From Semisulcospira habei (taxonomy: Eukaryota > Mollusca > Gastropoda > Semisulcospiridae), in contig BTPG01000002.1 of assembly GCA_036245525.1 (NCBI GenBank), positions 161,472,093-161,536,092 of the forward strand: DNA of 64,000 bases. Direction: 5' to 3'. The number at the start of each line of letters is the position of its first letter. The first letter of the stretch is position 1. The position numbers and the translations under genes were made by a program. Under the pieces are notes generated by a model, which was given only the letters and a program-made list of their open reading frames with translations, searched no databases and was not told the origin of the DNA. This document shows positions 31,833 through 43,195 of the stretch, piece by piece.

Positions 31833-32281
31833 GTGATTTACTTGGACGGGATGCAGTTCTTGCTGGTTGTTCTGGGTTTTCTTCGACAGTCAAGGCTCAG
31901 TTCCGCCAGGCGCCCATCGGCGGTACTTTGCTGTTTGGCTCCACTTGGCAAGCCGTGGAGGATACGCATACGGACATCTGGCCCATGGCTCACCATCTTT
32001 CTTCTCACTGTTCCCGACGACCCATGGCTCCTTTCTACCATTTCGGAGCGTCTTCACCTCTCGCTTCTTCGCCCTCCTCCTCTTCGCCGCTCCCCGCTTT
32101 GGACTCGGGTTCCGAACGATCCCGTCAAGATGACGGCTTTACAGGACGCAGTGGCTTCCTTGCTTCTCAAGTCCGCCACGGAATTCGTCCGGCGACAAGA
32201 TTCTCTGGCTTTCTACAGTCGTCTCTTCATCGTCCCCACGTCGGACGGAGGTTGGCGTCCGGTGATAGACCTTTCCGCTCT

Positions 32282-32321
<40 letters not shown>

Positions 32322-32575
32322 TTTGTTGCCTACTCCGTCCTTTCGTATAGAATGACCCGCGCCCTGCGGGCCGCCGTCCAACCGATGGATTTGGCTGTCG
32401 GTCTGGATCTTGCCGATACATACCTTCATGTTCCTATACACCCTTCGGCTCACCGATACCTTCACTTCGCCTTCCACGGAGTGGTGTATCATTCCGGGCG
32501 ATGCCCTTCGGCCTCACTCTCAGTCCCTGGGTTTTTACCAGGATTATGGATGCGGTGATTTCCCCTTGGCCGGCT
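31833..32575 (+). pseudogene. DIRS D reverse transcriptase, partial
   Basis: FYSRLFIVPTSDGGWRPVID is followed by an A tract (32283-32317) that replaces NKFIAAPS. MDLAVGLDLADTYLHVPIHP and the FG-x-x-LSPWVFTRIMDAVIS block follow. The sequence then jumps to the pre-RNase H region, so the YLDD active site and thumb are deleted. Confidence 0.8.
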
Positions 32576-32810
32576 CTACTCGCGTCCAATTCAACTTCAT
32601 CTCCTCCTTCTTTGGCGTCTGTCTTCGGGAGATTTGGAGGTTTGCGTTCCGGTGTCGCACTTAGTTCGGCCGCATCTCCTTCGGTGGACGGATTCCGCGT
32701 GGTTGGCGTCGGGGGTTCCCCTCGCGTCACCGCTTCCTTCCCTGTCGATCTGCACGGATGCCAGTCTTTCCGGTTGAGGTACTCACCTGCTCCAGGACTT
32801 CAACACGACA

Positions 32811-33470
32811 GTGGATGTTTGGTCACCGGTTTTGGTGGGCAGACACATCAATTGGTTGGAGCTGAAAACAGTGCGGCTCGCCCTGATCTCTTGGGAACCA
32901 CACGTGACCAACCAGGCAGTTTTGGTTCTCTCCGACAACACGACGGTTGTCTCCTATATTCAGAAGCAGGGCGGGACACGCTCCCCCTCCCTTTGCATTC
33001 TTTTGTTCCATATTCTGGTGTGGTGTCGGGTTCGGGGCATTTCGCTACAGGCGCATCACATCCCGGGACGGCCGAATGTGCTGGCAGATTCCTTATCTCT
33101 TCATGGCCAGTGTCTCCATACCGAGTGGGCTCTTCGCCCCGACCTTTTTCGGATGATTTGCCGGCACTGGGAGACACCCATGACCGACCTGTTTGCGACG
33201 AGGTGGAACGCACAACTTCCCCTCTTCGTCTCCCCTGTTCCAGATTCTCTTGCATGGGCGGTGGATGCTCTCTCTATCCCCTGGGAGGGTCTCTTGGCCT
33301 ATGCGTACCCTCCGTCTGTCCTGGTACCCAGGATTCTTCTCAAGCTCAGAGGCTGCCATGCAGTCTTGTTTCTGGTGGCAACGTTCTCGTGGAACAAGAA
33401 CTGGACCACAGATCTCCTGAGTCTCGCCATGGACCCCCGCTGTGGCTTCCAACGCTTACCACATTGCTGA
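32811..33470 (+). pseudogene. DIRS D RNase H and connection region
   Basis: INWLELKTVRLALISWE, VLVLSDNTTVVSYIQKQGG and HHIPGRPNVLADSLS carry the Glu and two Asp of RNase H. TDLFATRWNAQLPLFVSPVP and LLAYAYPPSVLVPRILLKLR form the connection region. This 219-codon stretch is open, the best RNase H in the window; the first Asp lies upstream in another frame. Confidence 0.85.
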
Positions 33471-33689
33471 AACAACCCCGGCAGGATCTTTTTCAACCTT
33501 GCCCGGAGAACCTCCTCTTACACGCTTGGCGATTGTGCGGCGCGCCTTCACCGCTCGAGGTTTCTCGGATGCAGCGGTGGCGGCTATCGCTTCAGCTCGA
33601 CGGCCTTCCACCAGGAAAGTCTATGAGGGTAAATGGCGGGTTTTTCTGTCGTGGTGTGGGCCGCGACACCTCCCCCCCCACAACTCTGA

Positions 33690-34375
33690 CTATGCCCCAA
33701 CTCGCGGAGTTCTTCTTGTGGCTCTTCGAGGATCAGGGCTTGGCACCCATCACCATTCGAGGTTATCTTTCTATGGTGGCTGACACTTACCGCCATTTGG
33801 GTCGACCCGATCCGGGATCTTGCAGGGACCTCGTTTACCTCATGGCTCATTTTGATCTCCGGCGACCAGTGACCCGATCACTACTCCCATGTTGGGACCT
33901 TGCGTGGGTGTTAACATGGCTCAACTCTGCTCGTTTTTTGAACCGCTGCACTTGGCCCGGTTCTCAGACTTGACGAGGAGGACCTGCTTCCTGCGGGCCA
34001 TAGCCACAACTTTTCGCGTGAGTGAGCTCCACGCTCTCTCCGTACTTCCGTCTTGCCTACAGCTCCGGGCTTACGGCTCAGTTCAACAGACAGCAGGATC
34101 CGGTTCGGGTGTTACAAAATCTATCTCCGCCGGTCAAAGCCCTTACGGCGGGGTATTTCCCGCCTTTCTTGCCTTTGGTTCCGAACCGGCACGATATATC
34201 CGCCCAAACGATCTCCGCTTGGCTGCGTGGAGTTATCCGTTCTGCTTACAATTACCTCTCGCCTACGGGAGCGACGAGGCTGCGGATTCGGACACACGAG
34301 AGACGGGCTGTCTCCGTGGGTGTCGATTTCGACCGTTACTGCTCCATGCAGGACATTGTGGCGGCTGTGGGCTGA
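33690..34375 (+). pseudogene. DIRS D tyrosine recombinase, no catalytic Tyr
   Basis: MPQLAEFFLWLFEDQGLAP, SELHALSV (first Arg region, TTFRVSEL) and HERR (34295-34306) are present. Frameshifts occur near 33935 and 34085 and SPSFLAKNR is deleted. The same 8-bp deletion as in B gives a TGA at 34373 in place of GWWAES, so the Tyr is removed. Confidence 0.82.
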
Positions 34376-34608
34376 ATCTACTTTCGCCCGTTTTTTACTT
34401 GCGTGACCTCTCCAGCCAGCGGCACCACCTGGCTCTGGTGGTTGACGTTGCCGTGGCTCAACACTCCCTCCCGGCGCTGGCGGCGCCGTAGGTAACACTT
34501 GACTGAAATTGTCGGGAGTGTGCCCCGGCCAGGGGTCTAGCTAAGCAGTTACCTGGGGGTTTTTGACCATAGAAGCGGCACCCTCCCCCTCTTTTTAATT
34601 CTTCCTCT

Positions 34609-34699
34609 CAGTAATACCATCGGTAACGATTTTGAAGAAATAAATGTATTTTTCTTTAAAATAATTTTTTTCGAAAAATACTTACCGATGGTATTACTC
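34609..34699. other. Internal complementary region of DIRS D
   Basis: Read in complement it is exactly D's right end (..AAAGAAAAATACAT) joined to its left end (TTATTTCTTCAAAATCG), including the D-specific AAAATCG. It therefore defines the element's ends and overlaps by TT, the presumed crossover bases. Confidence 0.85.
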
Positions 34700-35049
34700 A
34701 AACTTCCCTCCCACCTTCCCCGCTTGCCGCATGTCAGCTCAGATAGAACTGGAAATAACGGCCTCTCGCGAGATTTGGACAGGAAGTCATTCCGAGGATA
34801 AGGAGGACACTCGGGGGGATTGGGTAACTGCTTGCTAGAGGTACGTCCCTGGTTGTGTGGCAACACACAACAATTTTTGGAGACTGAAATTGTCAGTTAA
34901 GTATATCTTCCTCTCAGTAATACCATCGGTAAGTATTTTTCGAAAAAATTTATTTTAAAGAAAAATACATTTTTGTTTGGTTTCCTCATCATCCGTCTCC
35001 ATGTTTTCTTCATCTCCCTTGTTCATCCTTTGGTTTCGTTGGTCTTGCC

Positions 35050-35057
35050 ATGGCCAG
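35050..35057 (+). CDS. ORF1 mini-exon of DIRS E
   Basis: ATGGCCAG then GTAAG, where the TRIM-like element begins. The acceptor CCTGTTGCAG ends at 35828. The intron is 771 nt; removing the 585-bp insert and 5-bp duplication leaves 181 nt, the same as in copy A. Confidence 0.65.
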
Positions 35058-35062
35058 GTAAG

Positions 35063-35647
35063 ACATGGGTTATATAAGAGACCTGATCCATTCTTATTAG
35101 GAATGGAAATGATTGTCTTATTCTATACCTGCGTATTTCTCTGTGGGCTGGCGATTGGGTGCCTGATAGGCGGGGGCAGGGGATCTAACTGTTGTCTGTC
35201 CAGCGCTGTGATTCCCCTTGGTTTGAGTAATGACAATTCTGCCAGCGCTAGCCTCACCTATCTGGTTTGTGAGTATCATGTATAACTCGAGGCAAAATTT
35301 GTATCGTTACATTGTTGTGTAATGTTCTGTGCATCTACTGTGGGAAATCAGGGTATTTACCCGACCACATATAGTAGCGCACCTTCATGTTTGTGTATGT
35401 ATTTTTCTCCTGCCTACTTCCTAAGTTCCGGAGAAAGACATGGGTTATATAAGAGACCTGATCCATTCTTATTAGGAATGGAAATGATTGTCTTATTCTA
35501 TACCTGCGTATTTCTCTGTGGGCTGGCGATTGGGTGCCTGATAGGCGGGGGCAGGGGATCTAACTGTTGTCTGTCCAGCGCTGTGATTCCACTTGGTTTG
35601 AGTACTGACAATTCTGCCAGCGCTAGCCTCACCTATCTGGTTTGTGA
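35063..35647 (+). mobile_element. TRIM-like miniature LTR element
   Basis: Two direct repeats of 210 bp (35063-35272 and 35438-35647, two mismatches) flank 165 bp of non-coding sequence. Each repeat has TTATATAAGAG, a TATA-like box. GGAGAAAG immediately before the second repeat fits a polypurine tract. The flanks share GTAAG, a 5-bp target duplication, supported by the uninterrupted sequence in other DIRS copies. The repeat ends are not canonical TG..CA, and no primer-binding site is obvious. Confidence 0.72.
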
Positions 35648-35828
35648 GTAAGGCCTGGGACATTGCCTCGCCCGACGATTGTGGCGGACTGCGGCAATTT
35701 CCGTGGATTTGCAGCGTTTTGCCGTTCGTTTCGACTTCGCCTTCGACTGTCGGTTACAATGGTCGTGTGCTCGGTTACGTAGCCTCTGGGCTACGTGCGC
35801 TTCCTTTCTTTTCTGTTCCCTGTTGCAG

Positions 35829-37661
35829 TACTCAACTTAAAACGTGCCCCTCCTGTAAGAATATCCTGTGGCCTGTTGATTTACACACTTGCTGTCTACC
35901 TTGTTCAGGCTGTGCGTCAAACCACAGTGTGTGACTTGTGCTACGTGTGAAGAGGAGCGCTGGTCCAAACTTTGGCAATTCTACCATGTCAAGTGCCCCA
36001 AGCAGTCCGACGAGGCTACGAATCGCCCAGCCATTCCCAGCTCTACCGCCATCGGTGTTTCTTCTCGGCGCTTCTGGTTACCGGACCCCGGTCGCATACT
36101 ATCGCCGCTCTCCCGATCGACGGAGACGGGACTCTTGCTGCTCCTTTCCACCCCGGCCATGGTGACGGACGCTGTCCCTTCTGCCGCAGGTTGTGATGTA
36201 CCGGGCGAGATCTTACGCCCCCGCTACCTCGAGCGTATTTCGCAGCCAGCCCCGCGCACCCGATCTTTGGAAACGGGTCTCTCGCAGAGGTACCCCCATC
36301 TCCCTCGGGGGAGGAGACACCAGCCCCTGGCTGTCTCTGGCACGGATCCAGACCAGCCATGCGTGACATTGCCTACTTGCGCTTTTGCGCCGCCGCGTCG
36401 CCATCTGTCGTCACCTCACGACTTGTTGCTCGGCGCTTCGGGGCTCCCACTGTCTCCTTGCGCCCTGGCTAGAAGCCGGTCTCAGCGCAAACGTTCTTCG
36501 GCGGTCTTCCCCTCTTTTCCTCGGACAGCGCGACCATAGCCCTCTCCACGGACCCTGTTCCCCCCGACGCTTGGCAGCGACTATCGATGAGGACGTTCTT
36601 AGCCTTCATCCTGAGGATTCTGCCTCCGACTTTGGCGCTTTGGAGCACCTTTCCCCGTCCATGAATCCCCTGCCCGCGGACTCTCAGCACAGCTGTTCGG
36701 CGTCTTCATCCCGCTTCGCTCCGGCTATCGAGACGCGGCGGTCATTCTCCGTTTTCTTCCTCTGGAGGCTTGTCCGCCCACCCCTCCTCTGCAGAGGATG
36801 GCTTCGGCTTCGGTGGATGTTACCCTTCAGCCTAAGCGTATCAAATCCCTCACACAACCACCTGGCCTCCGGGATTTGGCAGACGCCTTTTCGGTGCAGT
36901 TACCTTTCGGCAACTCAAAGGGACCTCTCTTCTTTTCAGATACCAAGTGGCCTGAGGGCTTCGACATCTGCTTTCTCCAACGCTGGTACGCAGGTCACTC
37001 TCAGGCGTTTTCATGCCTTTTACCTTCTCTCGATGCCACGGCAGATTTTCCAGCGGGTGGTCACCGCACCACCTTTTCCTGGGTTCTTCGCGGTGTTGAC
37101 AAGACTGCTGTCCTAATCCACATTACATTGTCCTGCTCGGGTTTCTTAGACCTCGCAACCCAGGCGATTGTCCGCGCGCTCGAGAATAATTGGGACCCTC
37201 AATCTACCACTCCGCTGCACGAGGTACATTCTCTCGTGGTTGTGGCTAACCGGGCATCTTACCATACTTCTACCAACGCGATGGCTGCCACCATCAACTG
37301 TGATTTAATCCAACAGGATGCAGTGCTTGATGCTTGTTCCGAGTTACCTTCGTCGGTCAAGTCTCAGCTCTGCCAGGCTCCCATCAGCGGTCCCTTACTG
37401 TTTGGCTCTACTTGGCAGGCCGTGAAGGAGTCTCACAAGGACATCTGGCCTACGACTCGCCTGACCTTTTCTCGCTTTCTTTTGGCCCACGAGACCATGG
37501 GTCGCGCCCTGCTGTCCTTCAGACCTGCCTCCCGACCAGTTTCCAGTGTGTCCCTGGGCCCCTCCCGTCACCCCCATTTTGGCCGTTCCCGCACCCTCCC
37601 GGCCCCGGCCTCCGCCTGGCTTGGTTGCGGCAGGTGGCCAGGGTGGGGGAGGGCCCACTGA
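35829..37661 (+). pseudogene. DIRS E Gag-like ORF1
   Basis: The spliced start is MASTQLKTCPSC then DLHTCCLPCSGCASNHS (zinc ribbon), with a stop soon after. The C-terminal part from 36798 (288 codons open) includes PPGLRDLADAFSVQLP, SDTKWPEGFDICFLQRWYAG, LDLATQAIVRALENNWDPQS and LLFGSTWQAVKESHKDIWP. This is the longest clean Gag C-terminus in the window. Confidence 0.75.
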
Positions 37662-37799
37662 CTCTTCTCCCGCACTGCCCCCGCCGACTTTTTTCGGGTC
37701 ACCAGTCGACAGGCGGCTATCCCAGTACAGCACCCGTGGCGGTCGCTGTTGCCGGACGACCCTTAGATCCTTTCTACCTTCTCAGCGGGTTTTCAACTC

Positions 37800-38585
37800 A
37801 TGTTTGTACGCCCTCCTCCTCTTCGGTGCTCCCCGCTTTGGACTCGGGTGCCGAGTGATCACGTCAAGGCGGAGGCGTTGCAGGGCGCGGTGGCCTCGTT
37901 GCTTCACAAATCCACCACGGAGGTCGTACAGCGACACGATTCTCTGGCTTTCTACAGTTGTCTCTTCATTGTCCTGAAGTCGGACGGCGGTTGGCGCATG
38001 GTGATAGATCTCTCGGCTTTAAATAAATTTATTGCTGCCCCTTCCTTCCGTATGGAAACGACCCGAGCCCTCCATGCTGCCGTCTAGCCAATGGATTTCG
38101 CCGTCAGTTTGGATCTTGCCGATCCCTACCTTCATGTTCCTATACACCCTTCGGCTCGTCGTTACTTAGGCTTCACCTTCTGCGTGGTGGTGTATCAGTT
38201 CTGGGCCATGCCCTTCGGTGTCAACCTCAGTCCCTGGGTCTTCACCCGGATTATGGACGCAGTGATCGCCCGCGCTCAGCGGTCATCTCTCAGTCCGACC
38301 TCCCACTACCTCGACAACCTTCTCCTCCGGAATCTGAACGAGACCTGCTTGTCCGCCGACAGGGATGCCCTGCTCTCCCTTCTTCACCAACTCGGTTTTC
38401 TGGTCAACTTCGGCAGGTCAGACCTATTGCCGTCCCGCCATTTTCTCCACCTTGGGATAGAGTTTCAGACCACCTTGAACTTGGTGCACCTTCCCCAGGC
38501 TCGGATCGACAAGTTAGCTGCTTTGGCCCAGCAGATGTATCATGCAACCGAGGCTCCGGGGCGGATGTGGTTACAGTTGTTGTGA
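37800..38585 (+). pseudogene. DIRS E reverse transcriptase
   Basis: FYSCLFIVLKSDGGWRMVID, LSALNKFIAAPSFRME, MDFAVSLDLADPYLHVPIHP and FGVNLSPWVFTRIMDAVI are followed by SHYLDNLLL. The catalytic YLDD is YLDN (38307-38318), and a TAG stop lies at 38085. The thumb region (LGFLVNFGRSDLLPSRHFLH) is preserved. Inactive. Confidence 0.88.
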
Positions 38586-38865
38586 CTCATGAGCGCCGCG
38601 GCAGACTTGCTTCCACTTGGCCGGCTCTACTCGCGGCAAATTCAACTACATCTCCTCCTTCTTTCGAGGCCATCTTGAGGGGATTTAGATGTCCGCGTGC
38701 CTGTGTCTCCACTGGTTCGGCCACATCTCCTTCGGTGGACGGATCCCACTTGGTTAGCACCAGGTGTTCCCCTCGTGTCTCCGCTACACTACATGTCGAT
38801 CTGCATGGATGCCAGTCTCTCCTGTTGGGGCGCTCACCTGCTCCCGGACTTCAGCGAGACAGTGT

Positions 38866-39431
38866 CACCCCCATTTTGGCCGTTCCCACGCCCTCCCGGC
38901 CCCGCCCTCCGCCTGGCCTGGTCGCGGCAGGCAGCCTGGGCAGGGGAGGGCCCGCAGACTCTCTTCCCACACTGCCCCCGCCGATTTCTCTCGGGTCCCA
39001 AGTCGGCGGGTGGCTATCCCAGTACGACCCTTGGATCCTTTTTACCTTCACAGCGGGTCTTAAACTCACGTTTCTACGCCCTCCTTCTCTTTGACGCTCC
39101 CTGCTTTGGACTCGGGTTCCGAGCGATCGCGTCAAGGCGGAGGCGTTGCAGGGCGAGGTGGTCTCTTTGCTTCACAAATCCGCCATGGAGGTCGTACGGT
39201 GACATGATTCTCCGGCTTTCTACAGTTGTCTCTTTGTTGTCCCGAAGTTGGATGGCGGTTGGCGTCCGGTGATCGATCTCTTGGCTTTAAACAAATTTCT
39301 TGCGGCCCCTTCCTTCTGTATGGAAAACGACTCGAGCCCTATGTGCCGCTGTCCAGCCCATGGATTTCGCTGTCAGTCTGGATCTTGCCAATGCCTACCT
39401 TCATGTTCCTATGCACCCTTCAGCTCGCCGT
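38866..39431 (+). pseudogene. Duplicated RT N-terminal segment in E
   Basis: Sequence like 37560-38160 occurs again (CACCCCCATTTTGGCCGTTC, KLDGGWRPVIDLLALNKFLA, MDFAVSLDLANAYLHVPMHP), spliced in after an RNase H start at 38865. It breaks off at 39431 into the inverted C fragment. Confidence 0.75.
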
Positions 39432-41126
39432 TACTACTTACTCAATTTTAGCCTAAGAACCTGTTGTGTTCCTACGCAACCCGGGAGGCACTCGGGGAAC
39501 CCTAACTAGGGCCGAGAGTAGCCTCCCGTCCCGGCCCATCCGGGCACTCACCATGTGGCCCAATCACAATCAGTCGTGATACTTAGCTTACCAGCGGCAA
39601 GCAGGGCAGGTGGGAGGGTCCTCTGAGTAATGTCAAGTAAGTATTTTTCGAAAAAATATATTTTATAGAAAAATTAATTTGTTTCCTCAAAAACATTACC
39701 GATGACATTACTGTCTGGAAGAATGGCGAAAAGGTGGTGGGTGCCGCGCTCAAGGTACCGTCATAAAGGGCATACGACAGAGCCAGACACCTAGCCGCTA
39801 AACTCCTGACAATTTTAGCTAAGTGTGTACCTACGGCGCGTCCGGCGCCGGGAGGGAGTGTTGCGCTTTGGCGATGGCCCCCACCAGGGCGAGGTTGTCT
39901 CGCTGGCCCGACAGATCCCTGAGGTAGAAGCGGGCGAATGTTGATTCTGCCCACCAGCCCACTGCAGTCACGATGTCTCGAACAGCACAGTTGCGATCGA
40001 AGGCGACGCTTGTGGCCATGGCTCGAACCTCATGTGCGCGGATCTTGATCCTCTTCGCACCATCTTGGGAAAGGTCCTGATAGGCGGACCGTATGACCCA
40101 GCGTAGCCAGGAAGATATCGTCTGAGCAGTTATGTCATTTCTGCCGGGGGCCAAAGGCAGAAAGAGGCGTGACCGTCCGCGACGGACGGGCTTGGATCGG
40201 CGTAGGTAAATGCGTAAGGCGTGCACAGCATCTTGTTGCCTAGTCTCCCGAGGAAAATTCACATTTTTTAGCGGCCGATAGTTATGACCTGGGGCGCAGT
40301 CAAGGGAGACCTGGTCTTGGCGAGGAAGGCAGGGTCGGTGAGCAATTGCACAGAGCCATCTGCCCGGAACTGGAGACAGGCAGAACTTGCCGACAGCGCG
40401 TTTAGTTCGCTTACTCTGGCCGCTGTGGCCAGGGCCAAAAGGAAGCATGTATTCCTCGTTACATCAGCGAAGATAGCCAGGGAAAGCAGCTTGAACCTGT
40501 CCGAATTAAGCCACGTCAGGACCCATGGTAGGTCCCAGCGAGGAATCAGGGAGCGGGAACCGGGTGCTGCAGGCCAAAATGCGCCATCAGGTCTGTGAGA
40601 TCTTTACATGCGCCAGGGTCTGGGTGGCCGAGATGATGGTAAGTGTCATGGGCAGGTATCCTCGGATTGTGATGGGGGCGAGGCCTAGGTGTCCAAATAG
40701 CCAGAGGAAGAAGTTAGCGAGTTGTGGAGTAGTCAACTCGATGGGAGAGAGATGCCGGTCATCACACCATGACTATGACTGGAGAACTCGCCACTTGCCC
40801 TCATAAATGCTTCGAGTCGAAGGTCGACGGGCCGAAGTGATTGCTTCCATCGCTGCACCCGAGAAGCCTCTTGCGCTGAGGGCTTGCCGCACAGTCTCCA
40901 GGCGTGAAGGAGGAGCCGCTCCGGGCACGGGTGGAAAAGCGGCTGGCGGGGCTGCTTGAGCATAGTCCTCGAGGTGGGGAGACGAAGAGGGGGACCCGTG
41001 GCGAGACTGAGGAGGTCTGTGGTCCAAGACCTGTTCCAGGAGAACGGGGCGACCAGGAACACGACCGCGTCGCAACCTCTGAGCTTGAGTAGGACTTTGG
41101 GAACGAGAACCGTCGGGGGGTAAGCA
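39432..41126 (-). mobile_element. Inverted DIRS subfamily C fragment in E
   Basis: Read on the minus strand: connection region (PPTVLVPKVLLKLRGCDAVV), recombinase, internal complementary region (about 39720-39620) and part of the right repeat. Both edges fall inside homologous E sequence (TACTTACTC at 39432; GGGGATTTAGACGTCCGC at 41127). It may be a truncated insertion or an inversion between nested copies. Confidence 0.7.
39831..40600 (-). pseudogene. DIRS C tyrosine recombinase with full catalytic set
   Basis: The open stretch 39831-40448 includes RAHEVRAMATSVAFDRNCAV (HxxR box) and GWWAESTFARFYLRDLSGQ (nucleophilic Tyr). The first Arg region lies just upstream in another frame (GCCAGAGTAAGCGAACT, ARVSEL), so one frameshift near 40280 separates them. 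It is the best preserved recombinase C-terminus in the window. Confidence 0.82.
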
Positions 41127-41964
41127 TATGGGGATTTAGACGTCCGCATCTCTGTGTCTCCACTGGTTCGGCCACATCTCCTTCGGTGGATGGATCCCAC
41201 TTGGTTAGCATCAGGTGTTCCCCTCGTGTCACCGTTATACTACCTGTCGATCTGCACGGATGCCAGTCTCTCCAGTTGGGGCGCTCACCTGCTCCCGGAC
41301 TTCAGCGAGACAGCGGGCCTTTGGCCGCCGGATTTAGTGGGCAATCACATCAACTGGTTGGAGCTGAAGGCAGTTTGGCTCGCCCTTATCACCTGGGAGG
41401 CGCACGTGTCACACCAGGAAGTCTTGGCTCTCTCCAACAACACGACGGTCGTCTCCTATATTCAGAAGCAGGGCGGGACGCATTCTCCCTCACTTTGCAT
41501 CCTTCTGTTCCAGCTTCTCGTGTGGTGCCGAGATTGGGGCATCTCGCTACGGGCGCATCACATTCTGGGACGGCTCAATGTGCTGGTGGATTCCCTGTCT
41601 TGTCAGGGCCAGCTCCTCCAGAGTGGGCTCTGCGCCCCGACCTTTTTCGGATGATTTGCCTGCACTGGGAGACGCCCATGATCGACCTGTTTGAGACGAG
41701 GTGGAACACACAACTTCCCCTCTTCGTCTCTCCTGTTCCGGACCCCCTCGCATGGGCAGTGCATGCTCTCTCCATTCCCTGGGAGGGTCTCCTGGCTTAA
41801 GCGTACCCTCCCTCTGTGCTGATACCCAAGATTCTCGTCAAGCTCAGAGGTTGCCAAGCAGTACTGTTCCTGGTAGCTCCGTTCTCTTGGAACAAGAGCT
41901 GGATCACAGATCTCATGAGTCTTGCCATGGATCCCCCTCTGCGGCTTCCCACACACAATGCTGA
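41127..41964 (+). pseudogene. DIRS E RNase H and connection region
   Basis: CTDASLSSWGAHLLPDF, INWLELKAVWLALITWE, VLALSNNTTVVSYIQKQGG (the RNase H Asp is changed to Asn) and NVLVDSLS, then DLFETRWNTQLPLFVSPVPD. A TAA interrupts LLAYAYPPS at about 41798. Confidence 0.8.
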
Positions 41965-42179
41965 AACAGCCACGGCAGGATCTTTTTCACCCTAGCCTGG
42001 AGAGCCTCCTCTTACAGTTTGGCGATTGTGCGGCGTGCCCTCACTGCTCGAGGTTTCTCGGATACGGCGGTGGAGGCTATTGCTTCATCCTGACGGCCTT
42101 CCACCAGGAAAGTCTACGAGGGAAAATGGCAGGTTTTGCAGTCTTGGTGTGGGACTCGACACCTCTCCCCAACAGCTTT

Positions 42180-43000
42180 GACTATGCCCCAGCTTGCCGA
42201 GTTCTTCCTGTGACTCTTCGAGGATCAGCACCTTGCACCCATCACCATTCGGGGATATCTTTCTATGGTGGCTGACACTTACCGCCATTTGGGTTGACCA
42301 GATCCGGGATCTTGCAAGGACCTCGCTGACCTCATGGCTCATTTTGACCTTTGGCGACCAGTGACCCGCTCACTGCTCCCACGATGGGACCTTGCGTGGG
42401 TGTTAACCTGGTTCCACACTGCTCGTTTTGAACCGCTACACTTGGCGCGGTTCTCAGACTTGTCGAGGAAGACGTGCTTCTTGCTGGCTCTAGCCACTGC
42501 CTCTCGAGTAAGTGAGCTCCATGCTCTCGCCGTGCACCCGTCTTGCCTGCAGCTCCGGGCCAACGGCTCGGTTCAACTACTCACTAGTCCTTCCTTTTTG
42601 GCTAAAAACCGGCTCCCATCAGCTGCCCCTCAACCGATCACTATTTGTCCACTGCGGGGTCCTGACATGCCCCGGGATGTCAGACAGCAGGATCCAGTCT
42701 GGGCATTAAAAATCTACCTCCACCGGTCAAAGCCCTTACAGCGGGGTCGTTCACGCCTTTTCCTGCCCTTGGTTCCGGGCCGGCATGATATATCCGCCCC
42801 GACAATCTTCGCTTGGCTGCACGGAGTCGTCCGTTCCGCAACTGCGCCGTGAAGGACATTGTGGCAGCTGTGGGCTGGCAGACCGTTTTTACTTGCGCGA
42901 CCTCTCCGGCCAGCGACACAACCTGGCTCTGGTGGGAGACATTGCTGTGGTGCAACACTCCCTCCCGGCACTGGAGGCGGCATAGGTCACACTTAGCTGA
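42180..43000 (+). pseudogene. DIRS E tyrosine recombinase, HxxR box deleted
   Basis: Open from 42334 to 42852: MAHFDLWRPVTRSLLPRWDL, ATASRVSELHALAVHPSCLQ (first Arg), SFLAKNRLPSAAPQPITIC. At about 42838 the sequence jumps from VVRSA to NCAVKDIVAAVGWQ, deleting the HxxR box; the Tyr region is frameshifted. Confidence 0.82.
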
Positions 43001-43098
43001 AATTGTCGGGAGTGTGCATCAGCAGGGGACCTAGCTAAGCAATTACATGGGGGTTCCATTTTGGGTGGCACCCTCCTCCTCTTTGCAATTCTCCCTAT

Positions 43099-43195
43099 CA
43101 GTAATACCATCGGTAACGTTTTTGAAGAAATAAATGTATTTTTCTTTAAAATAATAAAAAAAACAAAAAAACTTACCGATGGTATTACTCAAACT
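43099..43195. other. Internal complementary region of DIRS E
   Basis: CAGTAATACCATCGGTAACG, an A/T-rich linker and AACTTACCGATGGTATTACT, as in the other copies. Confidence 0.7.

Larger units (their letters stand above)
28736..34972 (+). mobile_element. DIRS-type element D (complete ends, 6.2 kb)
   Basis: The left (28736-28945) and right (about 34735-34972) inverted repeats look identical over about 190 bp, including subfamily-specific bases (GTGTCCTCCTTATCCTCGG). D is therefore the youngest insertion. It lies in E's leader, with flanks ..GCTTCCATT and TTGTTTGG.. and no target duplication. Contents: ORF1 without ATG, a 249-bp tandem array, RT lacking the active-site part, RNase H, connection region, recombinase without catalytic Tyr, internal complementary region. 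A non-autonomous copy with functional-looking ends. Confidence 0.9.
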
